Assembly: GCA_022495995.1 (NCBI GenBank)
Contig: JAFEMH010001238.1
Coordinates: 124,001 to 188,000, forward strand
Source: Adenophora triphylla var. japonica
Taxonomy: Eukaryota; Streptophyta; Magnoliopsida; Asterales; Campanulaceae
Length of the DNA stretch: 64,000 nucleotides
Direction: 5' to 3'
The notes beneath the pieces were generated by a model that ran no database searches, had not been told where the DNA came from, and worked only from the letters and a program-made list of their open reading frames with translations. A program made the translations under genes and the position numbers. Numbering within the stretch: position 1 is the stretch's first letter; each line of letters opens with the position of its first letter. Of this stretch, positions 47,099-56,661 are shown piece by piece.

Positions 47099-48390
47099 AT
47101 GTCTGCTTCTCCTTCTGTCAACGAGGCCGAAATCAACAAAGCTAAGGCCCAAGTCATCCAAGCCCTGCTTAAGATGGATGAACAAAGTAAGAAAATTGAT
47201 GAACAAAATGCCCAAATGGCCCCCCTCATGCAAGAGTTTAACGAGATGAAAGTCATGAAAAGAAGAAAACAAAAGAAGAAAGAGGAATCCTCCCCCGTGA
47301 AGAGGAATCCTACACCAATAAGAATAGGAAAACCAAGAAGTCAAGCAAGAAAGAGAAAGAATTCGATTCATCCTCTTCCTCATCCTCCTCCGATGATGAG
47401 GAACATGTCTCCAAGAGTACTAAGACCAAGAAGGAAGGTAGTGATGAAACTACTAAGTTTGGTAACTATGTTACTAAGAACTACCTCAAGAAGAAACTTG
47501 CAACCCTTGACACTTCAAAAGGGTCATTCATCCCATTTGATCCCGATACTCTTCAACAATCCATCACCAAGTTTCCTCGCAAGTATAAGACACCAGATAT
47601 TGCCAAGTTAAATGGTACTACTTGTCCTCGAGCTCATGTTGAGACCTACACCTGGGCTATGCTTCCAATGGGCGTTGATAACAAAATCTTGGCCCAATGC
47701 TTTCCTCAAACTTTGGAGGGTGCTGGAAGGGATTGGTACATGTCTCTTCCTATGACTACAAGGCTTGATTGGTCGTCTGCATGTTTGGTCTTTTTAAGGC
47801 AGTTTGAAGACAACTCCACTTACCCCCTATTAGGAGGGATCTTGAACAAACCAAGCAACATACAAATGAGTCCTTTGTTGAATTTGCTAGAAGATGGAGA
47901 CTCAAGCTTACTGAAATTCTCGAAAGACCTACTCTCAAATAGCAAATCCACATCTTCCTCCAATGCCTCCGCGATGAATTTCAAGAGAAGCTCGCCGGTA
48001 ATTACTTTCCCAGTTTCAATGAACTCCATGAGTCCGAAATTAAGATCGATGACTTTCTAAAAAGTAGAAAGAAGGAAAGCACTTTCCGCTTCAACAAATC
48101 TTCCACAAGTAAGGATGCTTCAGTCAATGCTATTGCATTCAACCGCCCCAACACCGGCAAGTACTCTGCTGTTCCTCCTCCCGAAAAAAAAGAGGCACTA
48201 CGATAAACTTGAAGGAATCACTCAAGAAGAACTCCTCGATGTTCTTGTCAAGTTGAAAAGGTCAAACCAAGGGAAGGTGGTCCTCCTAAGGATATGAGTC
48301 CTAATCACGCTCGTCACTTATTCTGCAAGTACCACAACTTCACCGACCACAACACCAACACTTGCCACCACTTGAAGGACATCATCTAAG
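47099..48390 (+). pseudogene. Element F gag
   Basis: ATG at 47099 (MSASPSVNEAE). It retains the lysine- and serine-rich segment absent from D (about 47236-47446). Indels switch the frame at least three times (near 47340, 47820 and 48190), and TAG at 47939-47941 interrupts the domain. Blocks shared with D: KYKTPDIAKLNGTTCPRAH, QTLEGAGRDWYMSLP, and CKYHNFTDHNTNTCHH near 48327-48374. Non-functional. Confidence 0.82.
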
Positions 48391-50340
48391 AACTATTTGA
48401 CAATAGAGAGTTAGAACGTCCCAACATCATCACCAATCCTCTCCCTCATTATACATGAAGAAGATGAAGCTCCAAAAAGAAATCTACACTTACCACATTG
48501 GGGACTACAACTATCCTCTCCTTTTCTCCTTTGATAGAAGTAGATTAGGTCTTAATTTTCCAAGTATAAACTCGAAGAGTCGTTCTGTCTTTCTAGTACT
48601 TCTCACCTCCTCTAGTTTGTGTCATCTAAACTATCGAGTCTGTTTAAATTATCCATTAATCAAAGTCATCTTCTTTTCCTAAACACTTTCCCTAAGGTTA
48701 TTCTACCTCATGAGTATCATTTAATTCATGCAAAATAATTGACCCTTCATTCCCTAAATAATCGCAAAAATAATAGAGACTTCTAAGCGAGTTAGAAGAT
48801 AGTTATCCTTAGGAAGCTTAAGGGCTGAACATTACCCCTACTGTAAGTCAATGATCAACAAACGAAGAAAGCCAAAGGTGCTGTTGTCAACCTACATTCC
48901 AAGAAGAGTGGGGCTACTCAATTCAAAGCTTTGAGAGTAAAAAAAAAACTCTCAAGCTTTCATTACCCCCACAACAAAGGTGAAAATTCAAATGCATGAA
49001 GGACTCTCCTACCAAGAAGAGGAGTCAAGTGATACCAACAAAAGAAGTGAAGATTACTCAACATCCTCCTACCACAAGTGAAGAAGAATTTTAGTATAAA
49101 AAATGTTTACCCTTAAGTCATGCTAATAATTGGCTTCCTTCTCAAACTTATTTTGAATTTTCTAGATGATACACGGTTCATTAAAAGGTAGAACAACTTT
49201 TCTAGATATTTGAGCCAAGTAGCATTTCTTGTTGTGTCTAGAGGCTTCCTGTTAGCCACTCTCATATACACTCTTGAAATCCAAACATCAAAACTGGGGC
49301 TTCCTAACCTTTTCTCCCCCAATCAATCTCTATTTCAACTCTTTAAAATAATCAAATCTGCATTAGGAGCTTTCTTCTTTGCTTCACACTCTCACCACTA
49401 GAGAATACACTTCTCCAAAGAGTCAATGCTTGGATCACCTTCCATAGAATAGAGTCCGTCTCTCCTCAACTAACTTGAGATCTCATTTCTCTCTCCTCAA
49501 TAAGATTTTCTCTACTGAGTTCTCTTCGAGTTAACATACTACTTTAAAAAAAAAAAGAAAAAAAATGCAAAAGATATGCCCGCTAGACTGAAAACCCGAA
49601 AGGGCGGTCTAGGCAAAAACTAGGGTGCGTCACTAAGAAAAAAAATCAAAGGTCAAAGGGAGACTATTCTTCAACCTTCTTCATCAAACATCATTCGATC
49701 CTCTTCAAATCAAATCAACAAAGAGAGTCTTCTTCGATCATCTTCAAATCAAGAAAGCAGACTCACAAGCCTGTTCACAAGGTCATCTACCACTTGTAAG
49801 CAACTTGGGGCTTGAGACAGCAAAGGGCCTTAGACATAGAGCCATTACGACAGTCGACAGATTTGTAGTCGTTTGCCTTCTAGAGACACGATTCAAGGGA
49901 GAATTCAGAATGAAGATTCGCAACAGGACTAGATGTGTTCACACAAGGTTACTCATCAAAATTCTATAACAAGGAAGAAATAGTACAGCCTCGCAGACTA
50001 GCAACAGATTCTGCATAAACCTAATTTGTTCCCAACTTGTCAAACACAAGTTCACTCATATAGTTCACCCATCTCAAATATAAATCCATTCAACTATCCC
50101 TACATGTCCATACACCATATACCCATACATAAACTCACCATCAAAATGACCAACCGGCCATTTACACGAACAGACGTGAGCACAACCACGTAAGTTCAGT
50201 TAAACAACTAAAATCTGGAAAATCTATTTGAATCTTTATGTGCTAGCAGGTGCAGAAAGGTAAAAATCTTTCCGCTCCATCTGAGACAAATATGCATATA
50301 TCCTTGCATTACAGGAGCCAACAGAACCTCCACCTCAACC
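48391..50340 (+). other. Element F post-gag region
   Basis: No long frame. Contains the GGTCTAGGC module at 49578-49633 and the intact sequence (49411-49460) that corresponds to the D target of F. Confidence 0.7.
49578..49633 (+). other. GGTCTAGGC module with nested hairpin
   Basis: CTAGAC (49583-49588) pairs with GTCTAG (49607-49612). Inside, CCC-GAAA-GGG (49595-49604) forms a tetraloop hairpin of the GNRA type. Related blocks are at 52029-52085 (D) and twice at 15971-16175 (C). Confidence 0.6.
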
Positions 50341-50370
50341 GAAAACTTCAAAGTCTGTGATGGCAGCAAC

Positions 50371-50574
50371 TTCAAGTCCGTGACCTCGGCAACATCAACA
50401 AAGTTTGTGATGGCAGCAAACTTCAAGTCCGTAACCTCGACAACATCAACAAAGTCTGTGACGGCAGCAAACTTCAAGTCCGTGACCTCGAAAACATCAA
50501 CAAAGTCTGTGACGGCAGCAAAATTCAAGTCCGTGACCTTGATAACATCATCAAAGTTTGTGACGGCACCAACG
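50371..50574 (+). repeat. 51-bp tandem repeat (17 codons)
   Basis: Units starting TTCAAGTCCG at 50371, 50422, 50473 and 50524, exactly 51 bp apart. The period is a multiple of three and the plus-strand frame 50380-50874 stays open through it (repeat containing NFKSVTS). D has a rearranged version at 52810-53060 with 27-bp subunits. Confidence 0.88.
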
Positions 50575-50773
50575 ACAACCAAGAATGTGACTTCGACAAC
50601 AACGGCAACGTCGGTAACCTCAGGCGGCGCATTTCAACAAACTTCATCAACAAACATGTATATTCAAAATTGGGTCAAGTCCTTGATTCCTCAGTATGAG
50701 TTTGCCTTTTCAAAAAGAAAAAATATTCGATTTTCAAAATACCTAAAAAATAGTTTTTTAGTGTTTTGGAGTC

Positions 50774-50819
50774 GAACTACGTTTTGGTCTGATTCTCCGA
50801 TAGAGATACGTAGGCAGCC
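50774..50819 (+). other. CTACG/CGTAG two-stem motif, copy 6
   Basis: Outer CTACG 50777-50781 with CGTAG 50809-50813. Inner TCTC 50794-50797 with GAGA 50803-50806. Followed by GCAGCC. Confidence 0.65.
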
Positions 50820-50906
50820 GTGCAGCACGACCATCCCAATGTTCAGAATGATATCTTTTCTATCGATGACATGACTTCTTCCATAAGTCTTGTCACCGAG
50901 GGTCTC

Positions 50907-51899
50907 TGTAGACACCCCATTCTGAATCAATAATTTATGATTACACTACTCTTCGTCTCTCTTTTGTGTTTTGATGAAAGCATATTCGTTTCGTCATGTT
51001 TCGTTAAGTTCCTAACTAACCTAGTTAGTTTTGGACCTAACTGACTAACGGAATAACTGAAGAGGACAAAATGGTCATTTGACTAGTTGTCCCACGCAGG
51101 ACATGCGTGTCTCGCGCGAGACAACCCTTCTGCAGGATGTGCAGAATCACTTTCCTTCTCCGTTTCAACCTCTTTTCTTGATAAATCTTATTATCCGGTT
51201 CTCCAATAGAATTTGAGTTCTGGAACCTTCCTAGGGTAGTTTCCCTCTCCACCTTTACCTCTCAAACCCCCTATAAATACCTGATGACTTTCAGTATTTC
51301 AGAGGTCCCCGATTCTTAATCGAAAACACACAACACACACACTTTGTTGGTTTCATTCCACGAAAGACTCCTGCAAATCACTCTAAATAAACTCTTAAAT
51401 TCGTCCATCAACTACGTTGATTGACGAATATCAAGGCTCAAGCCTATAATCGAGGCAGAACTCTGCCCGAATCACTTCTCGACCGAGGAAAACACTTAGA
51501 ACCACGTTCTAAATCAAACACTCCCTAAACACAAGGTAAGCTCCTTTTACTTTCTTCTTCTCAACCCCTCTAATTGCTTTTAGAGTAGTGTAATCCTATC
51601 AAAAGAATTAGCCTAGAGTCCCTTTAATCCATGGAGGCAATCTTGAAGCATACAATCCGACATTTCTAATTAAAAAATTAATTAAGGTTTTCTTATTATT
51701 GTATTAATTTGATTGATAATACTCAATTGGCAAGATCGATCTTCGGATTGGGTGGAATGGGTGCTCCTCGACCTTCCCATTCCATAACTTAACCCCCGAA
51801 CCCTAAAATTTCTTTAAAATCAAAAAGGTTTTTCTTATTGTTTTCCTAAGTAAATGATAAGTGGAGACTCTGTTATTCAATAAAAATATCAACGCTACA
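50907..51899 (+). repeat. Element F 3' LTR
   Basis: 993 bp, nearly identical to the 5' LTR. Palindromes 51088-51103 and TGTCTCGCGCGAGACA at 51108-51123; TATA 51271-51280. Preceded by ACCGAGGGTCTC, the likely polypurine tract. Confidence 0.93.
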
Positions 51900-51904
51900 C
51901 CTTT

Positions 51905-53455
51905 CAAAGAATAGAGTCCATCTCTCCTCAACTAACTTGATATCTCATTTCTCTCTCCTCAATAAGATTTTCTCCACTGAGTTCTCTTCGAGTTAACATA
52001 CTCTTTAAAAAAAAAGACGCAAAAGAGATGCCCGCTAGATCGAAAATCCGAAAGGGCGGTCTAGGCAAAAACCAGGGTGCGTCACTAAAAAAAAAGAAAA
52101 CGAAAAAGAAAAAAATCAAGGACAAAGGGAGACTATTCTTCAACCTTCTTCATCGAACATCATTCGATCCTCTTCAAATCAAATCAACAAGGAGAGCCTT
52201 CTTCGATCATCTTCAAATCAAGAGAGCAGCCTCACAAGCCTGTTCACAAAGTCATCTACCACATTCAAGCAACTTGGGGCTTGAGACATGAAAGAGACTT
52301 CGACATAAAGCCATTAGACAGTCGAAAGATTTGTAGTCGTTTACCTCCTAGAGACACGATTCAAGGGAGAATTAAGAATAAAGATTTGCAACAGGCCTAG
52401 ATGTGTTCACACAAGGTTACTCATTGAAATTCTACAACAATGAAGAAACAGTGCGGTACCCTCGCACGAGACAACCTCGCTGACTAGCAACATATTCTGC
52501 ATAAAATTGATTTGGTCCCAACTTGTCGTACACAAGTTCACTCATATAGTTCGCCCATATCAAATATAAATCCATACAAATGTCCCTACATGTCCATATA
52601 CCATAAAATCACAACCAAAATGACCAACTGACCATTTATACGAAAAGACATGGGCACCACCACATAAGTCCAGTTAAACAACTAAAATCTGAAAAATCTA
52701 TTTGGAATCTTTATGTACTAACGGGTACAGAAAGGTAAGAATCATTCGGGTCCATTCGAGACCAGCATGCATATATCCTTGCATTGCAGGAGCCGACAGA
52801 ACCTCCACCTCATCAAACTTCAAAGTCTGTGACCTCGACAACGTCAACAAAGTCTGTGACCTCAGCAACTTTAAAGTCCGTGACCTCGGCAACAACATCG
52901 ACACTAGTGACCTCAGGTGGAGCATCAACAAAGTCTACAACCTCGGCAAACTTCAAAGTTCGTAACCTCAGCAACGTCAACAAAGTCTGTGACCTCAACA
53001 ACTTTAAAGTCCATGACCTCGGCAACAACGTCAACGTCAGTAACCTCGGGCGGCGCATCATCAAAAATGGATATTTTTAAAATTGGGTCAAGTCCTTGAT
53101 TCCTCAGTATGAATTTATCTATGGTTCGAAAGCACTCAAATAACCTCAGCTACATCAGTAACCTTGGGCGGCGCACTTCAACAGCTTCATCAACAAGCCA
53201 AGTATCATCGGAATTGGGTCAAGTCCTTGATTCCTGAGTATGATCTTACCTTTTTATTTCAAATTTGCTTTTCAAATATACTTTTCGAAATACCTAAAAC
53301 AACCGTTTAAGTGTTTTGGAGTTGAACTACGTTTGGTCTGATTCTCTCATAGAGATATGCAGGCAGTTGTACGGCAAGTCCATCCCAATGTTCAGAATGA
53401 TGTCTTTTCTAACGACGACATGACTTCTTCCGTAAGTCTTGTCGTCGAGGGGCTC
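51905..53455 (+). other. Element D interior resumed after F
   Basis: Continues from 44742. Contains the GGTCTAGGC module (52029-52085), one palindrome (ACCCTCGCACGAGACA, 52458-52473), the rearranged tandem repeat (52810-53060), and two-stem motif copy 7 (outer 53327-53331/53358-53362 partly decayed, inner TCTC 53343-53346 with GAGA 53352-53355). Ends with GAGGGGCTC before the LTR. Confidence 0.8.
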
Positions 53456-54387
53456 TGTAGACACCCCATTCTGAACCAATAATTACATGATTACACTACT
53501 CTTCGTCTCTCTTTTGTATTTTGATGAAAGCATATTAGTTTCGTAATGTTTCGTTAAGTTTCTAACTAATGTTGTTAGTTTTGGACCTAACTGACTAACA
53601 GAATAACTGAAGAGGACAGAATAGTCAATTGACTAGTTAACCCGCGCGAGACATCTCCTCTGCGGAATGTGCAGATTCACTTTCCTTCTCCGTCTCAATC
53701 TCTTTTCTTGCTCCCTACTCTCCTAATACGGGATTTACCTTATCTTGGACTCTTCTAGCACCTTCCTAAGAGTTTTATTCCTAAATAAAACCCTTTCAAA
53801 TGAAGTCTTTGATTCCTTCCTTACTTGAGACTCCTAACTTGGTGATCAAGTATTCTCCACCTATAAATACATGGATCCTCCTTTGTATTAGGGGGGGGAG
53901 GAGACACAAGAACCACATTCTAAACCAAATACTCCCTAAATTCATTTTTTATTATCTTCCTACGAATATCTCGAACCTCTGTCGAGGTTATTCATTAAAA
54001 TACTCAAGAACACATGGTAAACTCCTATACTTTCTATTCTTCTTCTCAATCCCTCTAATTGCTTTTAAAGTAGTATAATCCCATCAAATCTGGGATCGGC
54101 CTAGAGCCTCTTCAAATCATGGTGATGGTCTCGAAGCAATCGATCCCATATTCCATTTAATCTAATTAAATAGATGTTTTTCTTCATTTCTTTCATAAAA
54201 CGAGCTATTTATTTAAAACCTCCCTTAAGCAAGACCGATCTTCGGATTGGGTGGATGCGGTGCTCTCTTACCTTTCAAATCCATAACTTAAGCCCCGAAT
54301 CCAAATCTCTTAAAAAGGTTTTTCTTATTGTTTACCTAAATAAATAATAAGTGGCGACTCTGTGTTCATTAAAATCGCACAGCTACA
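53456..54387 (+). repeat. Element D 3' LTR
   Basis: 932 bp, TGTAGACACC to GCTACA. The first palindrome and part of the second are deleted, leaving CCCGCGCGAGACA (53641-53653). TATA box 53861-53870. Holds the uninterrupted copia target GACCGATCTTCGG near 54233-54245. U5 primer-like TGGCGACTCTG at 54352-54362. Confidence 0.9.
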
Positions 54388-54428
54388 GAAAGTAGGTCGG
54401 CCAACTCGTTGTCTTCACGGCTTACCCT
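54388..54428 (-). pseudogene. Element A second RNase H, C-terminal fragment
   Basis: Reads VSREDNELADLL on the minus strand, the end of the second RNase H domain, stranded between D (GAAAG, 54388-54392) and solo LTR G (ACCCT, 54424-54428). Confidence 0.75.
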
Positions 54429-56262
54429 TGTGATGTACTCGATTTTTCATCGCCCGACAAAACTTTGGAAGTTTGAAAAAATCTTTATCGAACTTTGAAA
54501 AATCAACAGAGTCGCCACGCCGTTTTTAGTTTAAGGGCCAAAACTTTGAAAAATGCCCAAAATTAGAGAAAGTGAGTTCGGAGGCACGTTACACTCCGGG
54601 AAGAACGTTGGTGTTCACCCGGAATGCCTCGTACGACGAGTCTTCCTCACTTGAAACCTTTTTTTTATGTGTGTGTGTATATTTGAAAGGACCTTTTGTG
54701 AAAATAACTGAAACCGTAAGGACTGAACTGAAAAACAGTTTGAAAACAGTGATTAAACTGAAAATAACAGAAAAATGAGGGACTGTTTGCAGATGACAAT
54801 GTCATCCACGTGGAAAAGACTGCAGTGCAATCTTATCCGCGCGGATAGGGCTGCAATGTCAATATTTTACAGTTTTCAGTTTAGTCACTGTAATTTCCAG
54901 AAAGTTAACTGGATTTACAGGACTTAACTGGAATTGCAACTGAAAGACAGAAAGTAAATGAGGATTTGGATTTTGGCATCCATGCTTGTCCTCACTTTCC
55001 CTAGACTTTGATTAGTGGTCATAAGTGATGAATCCACTTAATCAAGTCATCCCGGGGGTATGTTATGACTTTCTGAGCATTTCATTTGCTAGGGGAAAAG
55101 GGGAATTTGACATGAAAGTAAATTGACAAGAGAGTTAGGTCAAGATGTATCAACTTTAGAGGAAGATCTCTAAGGTGGTCACAAGATGACCATCCTTGAG
55201 ATTTATACTCAAGTGTATCTCCTACATCTTGTGTGACCTATTTTGTAAGTCTAGATGATGTTCATTCAAGGAAAGTGTTCCAAGGTGAGCATCTTAGACA
55301 TGGGGAGGGGAATTTGCAAGGAATGTAAATAAGGTGGACCATTTTAAATGATCATCTATGGTGATTGACTCCAAGATGACCATATTTAGGTCAAGAAAAC
55401 AAGTAAGAACTAAAAATGAAAAGAGGCATAAAATTAGGCAGTGTGAACCATTTAGAAGTGGTCATATGTGAAGATTGACTCCAAAATGACCATCTTATAG
55501 GTCAAGCAAACAAGTACCAAGAGATATAAAAAGGGAAGTGGGGAATGACATAAAATAAAAGAGAATATGGATCATTTTAGAGGATCATCCATGAAAATGG
55601 GTTCCATGGAGATCCTCTTGGATCCTTGGGATAAAAGAGGAAGGGGATGAGCAAGCAAGTGAAAAAACTAAGCTACATCATTTATATATGAAAAATATGC
55701 ATGGATGAAGGAGATTTGAGTAAGAGAGGTGAGGGTTTACCAATTGTTTCTTGGTTTGTTGTTTAGGGCTTGAGAGATTTCAAGGCTTAAGGGTAGTTTG
55801 AGATGGATTTGAGTTGGATTTGGTGTTGGATTCTGCATTTTGAAGGTGTGAAGGACTAGTTGGGGATGAATTTCGGCATTATAACAGTAGGTTTTCGAAT
55901 TTCTAGGGTGTTTTTCAGCCTTTTTAGACTGAGGGAGAAGGGCTGTATTTATAGGTTGTCTGGATGCTGATCTTATCCGCGTGGACAAGATTGTAGGTGC
56001 AGTCTTGTCCGCGCGGATGACCTAAGCAGCGTACCTGTTTTTTGTAGAAAGCAGTTTTGGCAGTTTTGGCTTTTTCTAAATGGTCAATATTCCTTTTTCT
56101 TGGAAATGACTGGCTTCCAGCGAGGTAATTGTCCATTTTTTTATTTCTAAGAGGTCCTTCCTCATTCAAATTGTCAAAATAATGTCCAAAATGCCCCTAA
56201 ATGATTATAAATCATTAATTTGGGCTGACGGAACATTAACGACCCAGATTGGGGTACTTACA
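54429..56262 (-). mobile_element. Element G: solo LTR of a Tat-like family
   Basis: On the minus strand it begins TGTAAGTACCCC, the same start as the LTR of C, and ends ATCACA. The exact target duplication is ACCCT (54424-54428, 56263-56267), and closing the gap rejoins the RNase H frame of A. 1,834 bp. Two palindrome pairs: GTCCGCGCGGAT (56007-56018) with TATCCGCGTGGACA (55974-55987) about 30 bp before a minus-strand TATA box near 55944-55953, and TATCCGCGCGGATA (54834-54847) with ATCCACGTGGA (54804-54814). U5 primer-like TGGCGACTCTG at 54517-54507 (minus). No interior or second LTR, so it arose by LTR recombination. Confidence 0.85.
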
Positions 56263-56661
56263 ACCCTTTAAATTTCCCAAAACTCTAACTCTTGGATCAT
56301 CTTCTTAACTAACTCGCAATAGCTAACCAAGATCGGATTAAGTACCTCGTATTCGCCCTTAACCTGATGAACTATCAACTGTGAGTCACAATAAGCCACT
56401 ATCTTGGTCGCCCCAAAACACTTGGCATATTCAATGGCTGCAATTAAGGCTTCGTTCGGCTTGATTGTTGGAAGCTTGAAACTTGAACCTTAGTGCTCCT
56501 TCAAACACTTTGTCACTCTCAGGTTCGATCAAGACGATTATGGCCCCACTAACTTTCCTTGTAGCATATTCGTCTGAATACACTTTCCAACAATCAATAG
56601 GAAAACTAACCTCTTATTGACTTGATGGCTATTTGCCTTTTGAAACCCTTTGTTGGGGTGC
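56263..56661 (-). pseudogene. Element A second RNase H domain, main part
   Basis: Minus-strand blocks: CWKVYSDEYATRKVSGAII (start, first Asp), QASNNQAE (Glu region), ALIAAIEYAKCFGATKIVAY with CDSQLIVHQVKGEY (Asp), then MIQELEFWEI and a stop. Frameshift near 56465. Continues at 54428 across G. Confidence 0.8.

Larger units (their letters stand above)
44743..51899 (+). mobile_element. Element F: inner gag-only LTR retrotransposon
   Basis: LTRs 44743-45733 and 50907-51899 both begin TGTAGACACC and end CTACA. The target duplication is CCTTC/CCTTT (44738-44742, 51900-51904). F sits inside D at a place whose intact counterpart exists in F itself (49438-49442), so a member of the family inserted into another member. 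It has primer site, leader, gag and 3' repeats, and no pol. The interior is about 90% like D by eye, while the middle of the LTR is unrelated to D's. Confidence 0.92.
32307..54387 (+). mobile_element. Element D: outer gag-only LTR retrotransposon (TR-GAG type)
   Basis: LTRs 32307-41290 (split by copia E) and 53456-54387, both ending CTACA. The first base pair reads TA instead of TG (32307-32308), a likely decay. The exact 5-bp target duplication is GAAAG (32302-32306, 54388-54392), inside element A between its second RNase H and integrase. The interior (about 5.0 kb after removing F) has a primer site, leader, a gag gene and tandem repeats, but no protease, RT, RNase H or integrase. It must have moved with enzymes from another element; C has the same type of primer site. 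Confidence 0.9.

Noticed and set aside
55737..56169. Minus-strand frames of 81-83 codons in solo LTR G
   Set aside because: They lie in the U3/R part of an LTR with no known motif and are explained by chance.
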